DNA from: Elusimicrobiota bacterium
GTDB taxonomy: Bacteria; Elusimicrobiota; Elusimicrobia; Elusimicrobiales; UBA9959
Assembly: GCA_022703115.1 (NCBI GenBank)
Contig: JAKLEK010000062.1
Coordinates: 1 to 8,277, forward strand
Length of the DNA stretch: 8,277 nt
Direction of reading: 5' to 3'
Part shown: positions 1 to 6,118 of the stretch, in pieces
Layout of the letters: every line of letters starts with the position of its first letter
Position numbering within the stretch: the stretch's first letter is position 1
Program-made: the position numbers and the translations under genes
Notes under the pieces: generated by a model
Seen by the model: only the letters and a program-made list of their open reading frames with translations
Databases searched by the model: none
Told to the model about the DNA's origin: nothing

Positions 1-301
1 CGGGCAGAAGGCCGGTAAGACGGTGATAGGCTCTTTTTCCCGGCCCCGGGCCTTCAGCGGGGACATCAATCTGGGGCCGGAGGCTTCCGCGGAGATAGAG
101 CGGGCGCTTGCCGGCGGAGGAGAAAGCCTCATGGCGGCTTTCGGCAGCCCTTTCGTTTTCGACAGGTTCCGCGGCCGGCTCGGCGCCGGCCTGTGCGCTT
201 TCTGCGGGTTGGACGATTTCCAGCGGGCCGCGGCCGCCGCGCTCTCCGCCGCCGGCCGTGTCGGCGGGACCATGCCCGTCTCGCCGGCTCCGGGCCGGTG
301 A
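1..301 (+). CDS. Glycoside hydrolase family 3, C-terminal fragment (beta-N-acetylhexosaminidase type), truncated by window edge
   Basis: The reading frame is open from base 2 and ends at TGA 299-301, so this is the 3' end of a gene that starts before the window (about 99 codons visible). The translation resembles the C-terminal domain that follows the TIM barrel in many family-3 beta-N-acetylhexosaminidases. It has a segment AAFGSPFVFDRF followed by LGAGLCAFCGLDDFQRAAAAAL and then GGTMPVS. Family members have the equivalent pattern 'vsFGNPYvl...yLCaYs.s..sQrAaarAL.G...GkLPVs'. These enzymes release terminal N-acetylglucosamine or related sugars. The catalytic residues lie upstream and cannot be checked. 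The downstream symporter starts 31 nt later, so the two genes are probably cotranscribed and may link glycan hydrolysis with uptake. The family call rests on motif recall, without an alignment. Confidence 0.72.
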   Translation, partial: GQKAGKTVIGSFSRPRAFSGDINLGPEASAEIERALAGGGESLMAAFGSPFVFDRFRGRLGAGLCAFCGLDDFQRAAAAALSAAGRVGGTMPVSPAPGR

Positions 302-332
302 AGGCGGATATACTCGGTATTTCGGGGGAAAA

Positions 333-1808
333 ATGAACGAAGCCGGAACTTTCGAGAGAATGACTTCGCTGGGCGCGGCCGATTACGCCTGGGTCGGAGC
401 GGCCGTGGTCGTGCTGCTGCTGATCTCCTACTTCAAAGGCCGGGGCGAGGCCGATACGCAGGATTATTTCGTGGCCAGGCGCAAGATCCCGGTCTGGGCC
501 GCGATGCTCTCCTTCGTCGCGACCGAGATAAGCGCTATGACGATAGTCGGGGTGCCGGCCATAGGCTTCAAGGAGAACTGGCAGTACCTGCAGTTCTTCA
601 TAGGTTCGGCCGCGGCCAGGGTGCTGATCGCCTTCATCTTCATACCGGCCTTCTATAAATACAACTGTACCACCATATACGAGTATCTCGGCCACCGTTT
701 CGGCGCGGGTACGCGCTACGCCGGTTCGGCCTTCTTCTTCGTGACCAGGCTCTTCGCCTCGGGCGTGCGGCTGTACGCCGCTTCCCTTGCCGTTTCGGTC
801 ATAATGGGCTGGAGTCTCGCCGGAACGCTGGCTTTCTTCACCTGCATAAGCGTGGTCTTCATCGGTTTCGGCGGGATAAAGGCGGTGGTCTGGACCGGCG
901 CTTTCGAGGCGGTCACTTTCTTCCTCGCCGGTTTCGTCGTGCTTGGATATCTGCTGCTGCATATAGACGGAGGGATGGCGGCCGTGACCGACGTGGCGGG
1001 CAGGGCCGGCCGGCTGTCCCTCTTCAACATGGGCTGGGGGCTTAAGGACCCCAACGTCCTGTGGATAGCGGTGCTGAACGGCATCTTCGGCTCGATGGCG
1101 GCTTTCGGCACGGACCAGGAGCTCATGCAGCGCCTGCTTACGCTGGAGACGAGGAAAGCCAGCCAGCGGACCATCATAACCACCATCTTCGCGACGGTAC
1201 CGCTCCTGGTCCTGTATCTGTCGATCGGGACGCTGCTGTTCGTGTTCTACAGCCAGAACCCGTCCCTGCCGCAGCCGGACAATTCGGATAAGATACTTTC
1301 GCATTTTACCGTGCAGGTCCTGCCTGTCGGGCTCAAAGGCGTGGTGCTCATGGCTATCGTCATGGCCAGTATAGATTCCCCGCTCAGTTCCCTCTCGTCC
1401 TCGTTCATAACCGACATCTACAGGCCGCTTATCAGGAAGGGCGCTTCGGAGAGCCATTATCTGGCGGTCTCGCGTCTCAGCGTCGCGGCGTTCGGTCTTC
1501 TGCTGGCGGGGATAGCCTTCAGTTTCAGGAGCGCGGAGGGGATGCTCTGGATGGCTTATAAGATAAACGGGGTCACCGCCGGCAGCCTGCTGGGGATCTT
1601 TCTGCTCGGTCTGTTGACGGGGCGCGTTTCGAACAGGGGCAATGTGGCGGCCATGTGCGCCAGCGCCGGCGTGGCCGGACTTATGCTGTACCTGTCCGAG
1701 ACCGGACTGTTGGCGATGGGATGGAGCTGGGTAGTGGTGATAGGGACCGTCCTTACGTTCTTTCTGGGCTGGGTGTTCGGCAGGCCGGGGGCGGACGAGA
1801 GGGCGTGA
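333..1808 (+). CDS. Sodium/solute symporter, SSS (SLC5-like) family
   Basis: This is a 491-residue polytopic membrane protein, predicted to move a small solute into the cell with Na+. It has many hydrophobic segments from about residue 17 to the end, close to the usual 13-14 TM helices and roughly 500-residue length of the family. The segment AAMLSFVATEISAMTIVGVPA resembles SSS TM1. TDQELMQRLLTLETRKASQR (about residues 260-280) matches the conserved loop. MASIDSPLSSLSSSF (about 344-358) matches TM8, where small/hydroxyl residues form the Na2 site. I chose ATG 333 because a G-rich ribosome-binding stretch lies at 324-329 and it clears the upstream stop at 301. An in-frame ATG at 108 would run through the hydrolase gene, and ATG 360 also possible but its purine stretch is too close. 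The substrate cannot be read from sequence; the neighbouring GH3 enzyme makes a sugar or amino sugar plausible. Confidence 0.9.
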   Translation: MNEAGTFERMTSLGAADYAWVGAAVVVLLLISYFKGRGEADTQDYFVARRKIPVWAAMLSFVATEISAMTIVGVPAIGFKENWQYLQFFIGSAAARVLIAFIFIPAFYKYNCTTIYEYLGHRFGAGTRYAGSAFFFVTRLFASGVRLYAASLAVSVIMGWSLAGTLAFFTCISVVFIGFGGIKAVVWTGAFEAVTFFLAGFVVLGYLLLHIDGGMAAVTDVAGRAGRLSLFNMGWGLKDPNVLWIAVLNGIFGSMAAFGTDQELMQRLLTLETRKASQRTIITTIFATVPLLVLYLSIGTLLFVFYSQNPSLPQPDNSDKILSHFTVQVLPVGLKGVVLMAIVMASIDSPLSSLSSSFITDIYRPLIRKGASESHYLAVSRLSVAAFGLLLAGIAFSFRSAEGMLWMAYKINGVTAGSLLGIFLLGLLTGRVSNRGNVAAMCASAGVAGLMLYLSETGLLAMGWSWVVVIGTVLTFFLGWVFGRPGADERA

Positions 1809-1844
1809 AAAAGCCCGGAGGATGCCTGTCCTTCCGGGCTTTTT
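1808..1844. terminator. Bidirectional rho-independent terminator between convergent genes
   Basis: A run of five A's plus GCCCGG (1808-1818) pairs with CCGGGC plus five T's (1834-1844). An additional inner AGGA/TCCT helix (1819-1822 with 1829-1832) leaves one bulged T at 1833. It begins inside the symporter stop codon and lies 13 nt from the end of the opposing YtxH-like gene. The A-tract/T-tract symmetry allows it to stop transcription from both sides. Confidence 0.88.
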
Positions 1845-1856
1845 CCTCGTCGCGGA

Positions 1857-2075
1857 TCAGTTGTGCTTCAGAAGCTGCTCTTTCCTTTTCTTTATTTCCT
1901 CTTCCAGCGTGTCCAGCTTTTCCTTGGCCTTTTCTTTGGTGTCTTCCAGCCAGTCGTTTATCTTTTCGCGGGTCTCCTTGCCCTTCGCGGGAGCGAAGAG
2001 GATGCCGAGGGCCGCGCCGATTATGCCGCCGAGCACGAAAGCCGTGAGGACGTCCCCGTTTCTCTGTTCTGACAT
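1857..2075 (-). CDS. YtxH-like small membrane-anchored protein
   Basis: This 72-residue protein has one N-terminal hydrophobic segment, FVLGGIIGAALGILFAPAKG (about residues 13-32). A highly charged Lys/Glu-rich helical tail that could form a coiled coil follows. The glycine-rich membrane segment ending in LFAPxxGxExR is the hallmark of YtxH/GvpP-like stress-associated proteins, whose biochemical role is poorly known. The start at 2075 is well supported: on the minus strand a full AGGAGG lies at 2080-2085, seven to eight bases before ATG. The frame stays open further upstream to 2384, but that extension is Arg/Pro/Ser-rich, has no ribosome-binding site and covers the gene's own promoter, so I left it out. 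The gene is monocistronic, converging on the symporter with a shared terminator. Confidence 0.85.
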   Translation of the reverse strand: MSEQRNGDVLTAFVLGGIIGAALGILFAPAKGKETREKINDWLEDTKEKAKEKLDTLEEEIKKRKEQLLKHN

Positions 2076-2132
2076 AAAGCCTCCTGAATGGTTCCCCGCG
2101 CCGTTCCAGACCGCGGGCGGATCGATACGCCT

Positions 2133-2161
2133 ATTCTGATACATTCCGCGGCCGTTGTCAA
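2133..2161 (-). promoter_or_regulatory. Sigma70-type promoter for the YtxH-like gene
   Basis: Read on the minus strand, a perfect TTGACA (2156-2161) is followed after 17 nt by CAGAAT (2133-2138), which matches four of six positions of TATAAT. Transcription would start near 2126, leaving a leader of about 50 nt before the AGGAGG site and the ATG at 2075. Confidence 0.72.
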
Positions 2162-2372
2162 CCATCGCTTCCGGTGAAGAGAGGTCGACACCTTTTCTGA
2201 AGCCGCCCGGCGTTTCCCGGTCGTCCATAGAGGGGGCCACGGGGCCTTGGGCCCCTGTCGTCCCTCGGCTGGTTATTCCGGGTGCGCTGGGCTGCCGGGA
2301 GGGGGGGCTCGCTAAGCACCCCTCAGACATTCTCTGTCGTGATCTTGAGCCGATGCGGGTTCGGGGTCCTGC

Positions 2373-2483
2373 CGCCCGAGCCATCTTTTCGCTTCCCTCG
2401 CTCCACCCATCCCCTAGCTAGGAAAGGCGAGAAGCACCACTCTGTTCACCTTCCGCTGCGGGGTCAAAAAGATGGCTCGGGCG
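2373..2483. repeat. Perfect 17-bp inverted repeat enclosing 77 nt
   Basis: CGCCCGAGCCATCTTTT at 2373-2389 is exactly reverse-complemented at 2467-2483. The 77-nt interior contains a further nested stem: GCTT 2391-2394 with AAGC 2432-2435 and CTCGC 2397-2401 with GCGAG 2427-2431. A self-complementary CCTAGCTAGG lies at 2413-2422. The repeat is seen directly; its role (RNA helix, element end or protein-binding site) is not known. Confidence 0.85.
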
Positions 2484-2569
2484 TCACCTCTCCGGCCTTG
2501 GTCTGTTATTTAAACGCGCGGAGGACCGGGTGGACTACGCTACCCTGTCGTGTGTTCACGGACACAACT

Positions 2570-2618
2570 CGGAACGCAGGCGCGCGTACGGTGTACGCGA
2601 CGCCGGTTCCGCGTTCCG
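2570..2618. repeat. Long composite hairpin (about 19 bp)
   Basis: CGGAACGC (2570-2577) pairs with GCGTTCCG (2611-2618). After an asymmetric internal loop, GGCG (2579-2582) pairs with CGCC (2601-2604). With one bulged A at 2600, CGCGTAC (2583-2589) then pairs with GTACGCG (2593-2599) around a GGT loop. This is one of the stronger arguments that the surrounding region makes a structured RNA. Confidence 0.75.
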
Positions 2619-2655
2619 GGCCCCTGACAGGCCCCGCGAACCCTGGTTGCGGATT

Positions 2656-2708
2656 ACTGCCAAGCCAAGGTACACCCCGGAAACCCGGGGCGGCGGCGGG
2701 CAGTTTTT
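2656..2708 (+). terminator. Possible rho-independent terminator of the noncoding region
   Basis: ACTGCC (2656-2661) pairs with GGCAGT (2699-2704), enclosing a CCCCGG/CCGGGG hairpin (2675-2680/2685-2690). The closing helix runs straight into five T's (2704-2708). The stem is interrupted by unpaired bases, so it is less regular than a textbook terminator. It would isolate the region upstream from the aminotransferase promoter that follows. Confidence 0.42.
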
Positions 2709-2710
2709 CC

Positions 2711-2739
2711 TTGAACCACCGCGTATTATCTAATAAGAT
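2711..2739 (+). promoter_or_regulatory. Probable promoter of the aminotransferase gene
   Basis: TTGAAC (2711-2716) is separated by 17 nt from TAAGAT (2734-2739). Each box matches four of six consensus positions, and they sit in a conspicuous AT-rich island (about 2721-2742) within GC-rich DNA. Transcription starting near 2746 would give a leader of about 90 nt before the start codon. It may also serve the microcompartment operon downstream. Confidence 0.5.
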
Positions 2740-2743
2740 ATTG

Positions 2744-2830
2744 GAGCCGGATAGCAGCGCCGGCTTAGGCTTTCTGAGAACCGCGGAGCGCGTACGCTCC
2801 GCCGGAAATTCAAGGCAGCATGCCCGGAGG
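2744..2830 (+). promoter_or_regulatory. 5' leader with two stem-loops and ribosome-binding site
   Basis: The predicted untranslated leader carries AGCCGG/CCGGCT (2745-2750 with 2760-2765). It also has a perfect 8-bp stem with a four-base loop: GCGGAGCG at 2783-2790, CGTA, then CGCTCCGC at 2795-2802. GGAGG lies at 2826-2830. Neither hairpin is followed by a T-tract, so an attenuator is not obvious. No known riboswitch was recognised. Confidence 0.4.
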
Positions 2831-2835
2831 TCATG

Positions 2836-4062
2836 ATGATAGACTTAGCCAAGAACATAGCGGCCGCTCCGAGACGCACCAAGGCTTCGGTCATACGGGA
2901 ACTCCTGAAGGTCACCAATAAACCCGGGATCATCTCTTTCGCCGGCGGACTTCCGGACCCGGAACTCTTCCCTTACGATTTTATCGCCGACACGGTCAAA
3001 AGGATAATGGATAAAAAAGGCCGTGTCGCCCTGCAGTACGGCCCCACCGCCGGGCTTATTGAATTCCAGGAAGAGTTCGCCAAATTCCTGCACCGGCACG
3101 AAGGCGTGGAAGTCAAGCCCTCCAATATTCTGGTCACGACCGCCTCGCAGCAGGCGCTCGACATAGTCGGACGGCTGTTCATCGACGCCTCCGATCCCGT
3201 GATCGTGGAGAAACCGAGCTACATGGGCGGCCTGCAGGTGTTCAAATCCTACGGGGCCGACTTCATCGGCATCGGCATGGACGACGAAGGCATCCTGACG
3301 GACGAGCTGGAGGAAAGGCTGCAGTGGCTCAGGAAACAGGAAGAACACTACAAATTCCTCTACATCGTCCCTGATTTCCAGAACCCCAGCGGGGTGACTT
3401 TGAGCGAACAGAGAAGAAAGAAGATAATAACCCTCTCGGATAAATACGACGTCGTGGTCATAGAGGATTCGCCCTATCGGCAGGTGCGCTTCGAGGGCGC
3501 CGCGCCAAAGATGCTCTACCGGCTGGACAAGGAGACGCGTAGGACCGACAATATCATCTCCCTTTTCACGATGTCCAAGACCTTCGCCCCGGGCCTGAGG
3601 ATGGGCGTCATAGTGGCGCACGAGGACATCATAAAGAAGATGGAGATACTGAAACAGTCCCTGGACCTGTGTTCGTCCAGCCTGAACCAGCTCATAGCGG
3701 CGGAATTCCTGCGCACCGGCTATTTCGAGAAGCATATCGAGCGTGTCAAAACGGTCTACAAGACCAAGAAGGACGCCATGGTCTCCGCGCTCGGGCGCTA
3801 TATGCCCGAGGGCGTCACCTGGACCAAGCCGGAAGGCGGACTCTTCCTGTGGGTGAAGCTCCCGGAGTCGATGAGCGCCGACGACATGTTCGCCGAGGCC
3901 ATAAAGGAGAACGTGGCGTACGTGATAGGTTCCGCGTTCCATTGCGACGGTTCCGGCAAGAACACGATGCGCCTCAACTTCTCCTACGCCACCCCGGAGG
4001 AGATAGACGAGGGCGTCAAGCGCCTGGCCGCCACGGTAAAAAAGGCCCTGGTGGCCAAGTGA
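2836..4062 (+). CDS. PLP-dependent class I/II aminotransferase (2-aminoadipate / MocR-domain type)
   Basis: This 408-residue cytosolic fold-type I aminotransferase is about normal length for the family. The N terminus carries the usual 'ISFAGGLPDPELFP' signature. The PLP contacts are visible: the Asn of NPSGV (about N183), Asp and Tyr of IEDSPYR (about D211, Y214), the Schiff-base lysine in SKTFAPGLRMG (about K248), and the substrate-carboxylate Arg in MRLNFSY (about R379). It most resembles the broad-specificity LysN/aromatic/branched-chain group related to MocR; the amino donor cannot be assigned. Two adjacent in-frame ATGs exist at 2833 and 2836. I chose 2836 because it lies five bases from GGAGG instead of two. 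It ends 61 nt before the PduS-like gene, so cotranscription with the microcompartment genes is possible but unproven. Confidence 0.9.
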   Translation: MIDLAKNIAAAPRRTKASVIRELLKVTNKPGIISFAGGLPDPELFPYDFIADTVKRIMDKKGRVALQYGPTAGLIEFQEEFAKFLHRHEGVEVKPSNILVTTASQQALDIVGRLFIDASDPVIVEKPSYMGGLQVFKSYGADFIGIGMDDEGILTDELEERLQWLRKQEEHYKFLYIVPDFQNPSGVTLSEQRRKKIITLSDKYDVVVIEDSPYRQVRFEGAAPKMLYRLDKETRRTDNIISLFTMSKTFAPGLRMGVIVAHEDIIKKMEILKQSLDLCSSSLNQLIAAEFLRTGYFEKHIERVKTVYKTKKDAMVSALGRYMPEGVTWTKPEGGLFLWVKLPESMSADDMFAEAIKENVAYVIGSAFHCDGSGKNTMRLNFSYATPEEIDEGVKRLAATVKKALVAK

Positions 4063-4070
4063 CGCGTCAG

Positions 4071-4087
4071 GCCCGGTCCTTCCGGGC
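4071..4087 (+). other. Intercistronic stem-loop between aminotransferase and PduS-like gene
   Basis: GCCCGG (4071-4076) and CCGGGC (4082-4087) form a 6-bp stem with a five-base loop just after the aminotransferase stop. Only two T's follow, so it is a poor terminator; it may affect mRNA stability or processing. No clear promoter is visible in the short gap to 4124. Confidence 0.4.
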
Positions 4088-4123
4088 TTCCGGGTCCGGA
4101 TATCCGCAGCGCGCGCCGCAGTT

Positions 4124-5473
4124 ATGAGCGATTTCACCGAAGAGTTCCCGGCCAGGCTCAGGACCGCGGGCGTGGTGGGCGCCGGCGGCGCCGGCTTCCC
4201 GGCCCATGTGAAGGCCGCGGCGAAGGCCGAGTTTGTGATAGTCAACGCGGCGGAATGCGAGCCGCTCCTGAAAAAAGACCGCGCCATCCTCGAAAGATTT
4301 CCCGAACAGGTGCTTGACGGACTGGAACTGGCTATGCGCTCCACCGGCGCCGCCTCCGGCATCGTCGGGATAAAAAGAAAGCACCGCGAACTGACCGGAA
4401 AGCTGGAAAAACTCGTCCGGACCCGCAGGAACGTTTCCCTTTCCCTGCTCGGGGACTATTATCCCGCCGGTGACGAACAATGCCTGGTCTACGACGTCAC
4501 GGGACGGGTCACGCCCATGGGGGGGATCCCGCTGGACGCCGGCTGCGCCGTCTTCAACGTCGAGACGCTCTACAACGCCGCGCGGGCTTCTCAGACCCCG
4601 GTTACGGAAAAGTTCGTCACCGTCGCCGGCGCGGTGCGGAGGCCGTGCACCCTTAGAGTGCCGGTCGGCATCTCCTACTCCGAGGTCATAACGCTCGCGG
4701 GAGGTCTCAAGAGCGCTTTTTCGGCCGGAATAGACGGCGGTCCGATGATGGGGAAGGTGATAACGGACTTCGACACCCCGGTCAATAAATGCTCCGGCGG
4801 GCTGGTCGTCCTGCCCAAGGACCATCCGCTCATACTGAAGAAATCCCTGGGCAGGCCGGTCTTCTCCCGCATAGGGCGTTCCGCCTGCGACCAGTGCTCT
4901 TTCTGCACCGAGCTCTGTCCGCGGTACCTGCTGGGGCACGACGTCCAGCCGCACCGGGTGATGCGCTCCCTGGTCTTTTCCGGCGCCGGCGGCGAGCTGC
5001 GTTCCGAACACGCCCTGCTCTGCTGCGAATGCTCGCTTTGCAGCCTTTATTCCTGTCCGGAGAACCTCAGTCCGAAAGACGTATGCGCGGCCGCCAAGGC
5101 CGACCTCCGTAGCGCCAAAGTCGGCTTCAGGGGGTCGTCCATAGATTCCGGCCGGCGTCCATCGGCCCATCCGGTAAGGGACGGACGCAAGGTCCCGGTC
5201 TCGAGGCTCATCCGGCGCCTGGGCTTATCCGATTACGCCGCGGACGCGCCTTTTATCGAGCACGACTACAGGCCGTCGCGCGTGCGCATACAGATGCGCC
5301 AGCATATCGGGACGCCCTGCTCGCCGTCCGTGTCTCCTGGCCGGACCGTAAGGAAGGGGGACGTGGTCGGGGACCTGCCGCCAGGCCTGACCGGGTGCCC
5401 CGTCCACGCCAGCATCGACGGGACCGTGGTGAAGGCCAACGAGATATACGTGGAGATAGAGGCGCGCCGATGA
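4124..5473 (+). CDS. pduS: PduS-like flavo-iron-sulfur electron-transfer protein (RnfC family) of a microcompartment
   Basis: This 449-residue protein belongs to the PduS group: RnfC/Nqo1-like proteins that bind flavin and two [4Fe-4S] clusters. They pass electrons from NADH, classically to reduce cobalamin in the Pdu compartment. The glycine-rich GAGGAGFPAHVK (residues 19-30) is the nucleotide/flavin-binding loop. An SLBB-like domain follows. Two ferredoxin-type motifs come next: CxxCxxCxxxCP at C255, C258, C261, C265, and a second cluster around C300, C301, C303, C306, C311. The RnfC-type barrel-sandwich segment lies at the C terminus (QHIGTPCSPSVSPGRTVRKGD...), the permuted order typical of PduS, not RnfC. 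The second motif has one residue more than usual before its last Cys (CxxCxxCxxxxCP). The start lacks a clear Shine-Dalgarno site but the GAGGAGFP spacing fits ATG 4124. The next gene encodes its usual partner PduT. Confidence 0.93.
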   Translation: MSDFTEEFPARLRTAGVVGAGGAGFPAHVKAAAKAEFVIVNAAECEPLLKKDRAILERFPEQVLDGLELAMRSTGAASGIVGIKRKHRELTGKLEKLVRTRRNVSLSLLGDYYPAGDEQCLVYDVTGRVTPMGGIPLDAGCAVFNVETLYNAARASQTPVTEKFVTVAGAVRRPCTLRVPVGISYSEVITLAGGLKSAFSAGIDGGPMMGKVITDFDTPVNKCSGGLVVLPKDHPLILKKSLGRPVFSRIGRSACDQCSFCTELCPRYLLGHDVQPHRVMRSLVFSGAGGELRSEHALLCCECSLCSLYSCPENLSPKDVCAAAKADLRSAKVGFRGSSIDSGRRPSAHPVRDGRKVPVSRLIRRLGLSDYAADAPFIEHDYRPSRVRIQMRQHIGTPCSPSVSPGRTVRKGDVVGDLPPGLTGCPVHASIDGTVVKANEIYVEIEARR

Positions 5474-5523
5474 CCGGGGCGAAGCCGCATGCGGGCCGTT
5501 TTCCGGAGATCAAGGACGGGACC

Positions 5524-6072
5524 ATGAACAAGGCTATAGGCGGCGTCGAACTTTCCAGCGTGGCCAGGGGCCTGGAGGCGGCCGACGCGATGCTCAAGAC
5601 CTCCGAGGTCGGACTCCTGCTCTCCAGGACCATCTGTCCCGGGAAGTATATCGTGCTCGTATCCGGCGACACCGCGGCCGTGAACGCGGCCGTCTCGGCC
5701 GGAGCGGAGAAGGCTTCCCAGGCCCTGACGGACAGTTTCGTGGTCCCGAACATCCATCCGGACGTGTTCCCCGCCATAGCCGGCACCGCCGCGGCCGGCG
5801 AACTCGAAGCGCTCGGCGTTATCGAGGCCTTTTCCGTCCCCGCGCTCATAGAGGCCGCGGATGCGGCGGTCAAGGCCGCGCCGGTACGGCTGCTCGAAAT
5901 ACGTCTGGCGATGGCGCTTGGCGGCAAGGCTTTCGTGACCATGACCGGCCCGGTGGCCGCCGCGGAGGCGGCGGTCGCGGCCGGGGCGGCCGTGGCGGCC
6001 AAAAAAGGGCTTTTGACCGAGAAGGTCGTCATTCCGCGTCCCAGGCAAGAACTCCTGGGCGAAATGATATAA
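5524..6072 (+). CDS. pduT: PduT-like tandem-BMC-domain shell protein with Fe-S site
   Basis: This 182-residue protein has two BMC domains (about 1-92 and 97-182), matching the roughly 184 residues of Salmonella PduT. Such proteins form pseudohexameric trimers in the shell facets. The TICPGK motif places a cysteine at residue 38, the position known in PduT to hold a [4Fe-4S] cluster in the trimer's central pore. The second domain ends with the family's VIPRP motif. I chose ATG 5524 because AAGGA lies at 5512-5516, seven bases upstream, and the protein then begins MNKAIGGVEL, like family members. An in-frame ATG at 5470 overlaps the pduS stop as ATGA and would add an 18-residue tail unlike known PduT. 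It cannot be ruled out. Adjacent to pduS, it probably forms the route for electrons across the shell. Confidence 0.93.
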   Translation: MNKAIGGVELSSVARGLEAADAMLKTSEVGLLLSRTICPGKYIVLVSGDTAAVNAAVSAGAEKASQALTDSFVVPNIHPDVFPAIAGTAAAGELEALGVIEAFSVPALIEAADAAVKAAPVRLLEIRLAMALGGKAFVTMTGPVAAAEAAVAAGAAVAAKKGLLTEKVVIPRPRQELLGEMI

Positions 6073-6073
6073 T
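6065..6073 (+). promoter_or_regulatory. Extended -10 promoter overlapping the pduT stop codon
   Basis: TGATATAAT at 6065-6073 matches TGn plus a perfect TATAAT. No convincing -35 box lies 16-18 nt upstream, which extended -10 promoters often tolerate. It would start transcription near 6080, giving a short leader before the triosephosphate isomerase gene. The motif overlaps coding sequence (Met-Ile-stop), so chance is possible. Confidence 0.45.
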
Positions 6074-6118
6074 CATACGCGAGTATTTTCGCGATTATAA
6101 AAGGAAGGTAATTTGAAC

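Larger units (their letters stand above)
2299..2708 (+). ncRNA. Candidate structured noncoding RNA region, family not recognised
   Basis: No believable protein gene lies between 2086 and 2835. The ORFs there have Arg/Pro/Ser/Thr-rich translations without domains and overlap promoters or the next gene's start. The stretch is instead rich in complementary segments: a hairpin at 2299-2324 (GAGGGG/CCCCTC), GACA/TGTC at 2326-2338, a perfect 17-bp inverted repeat at 2373-2389/2467-2483 with a nested hairpin, a composite stem at 2570-2618, GGGCC/GGCCC at 2618-2634, and a terminal hairpin followed by five T's at 2656-2708. The T-tract implies plus-strand transcription. I looked for the conserved elements of RNase P RNA, tmRNA, SRP RNA, a cobalamin riboswitch and group II intron domain V, and did not see them. 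The 5' boundary and promoter are unknown. GC-rich DNA forms short hairpins by chance, so only the longer ones carry weight. Confidence 0.35.

Noticed and set aside
108..332. Symporter start at ATG 108
   Set aside because: It would add 75 residues of out-of-frame hydrolase coding sequence; ATG 333 gives the normal family N terminus and a ribosome-binding site.
129..1457. Long minus-strand ORFs opposite the symporter (and similarly opposite the aminotransferase and PduS genes)
   Set aside because: They mirror the codon pattern of the GC-rich genes on the plus strand, with His/Arg/Gly/Asp-rich translations and no domain features.
2076..2384. N-terminal extension of the YtxH-like protein
   Set aside because: The extension covers the gene's own TTGACA promoter, is low-complexity, and the true start at 2075 has a perfect AGGAGG.
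2300..2384. Possible tRNA, from a T-arm-like GCGGGTTCGGGG
   Set aside because: The T loop would need eight bases, and I found no matching acceptor 5' strand, D-arm or anticodon arm. The 3' part belongs to the 17-bp inverted repeat.
2221..2708. RNase P RNA, tmRNA, SRP RNA or group II intron
   Set aside because: The diagnostic conserved stretches (RNase P GAGGAAAGTCC, tmRNA ends, SRP GGAAGGAAGCAGC-type loop, intron domain V hairpin) were not seen on either strand. A diverged member cannot be excluded by eye.
2282..2836. 184-codon plus-strand ORF across the noncoding region
   Set aside because: The translation is rich in Arg, Pro, Ser, Thr and Gly with no domain or hydrophobic core, and has no ribosome-binding site. 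It runs through strong inverted repeats and the aminotransferase leader, ending at that gene's start.
5470..5523. PduT start at ATG 5470 giving an 18-residue extension
   Set aside because: The ATGA overlap is tempting, but ATG 5524 has an AAGGA site, gives the canonical length and puts the Fe-S cysteine at residue 38 as in known PduT.
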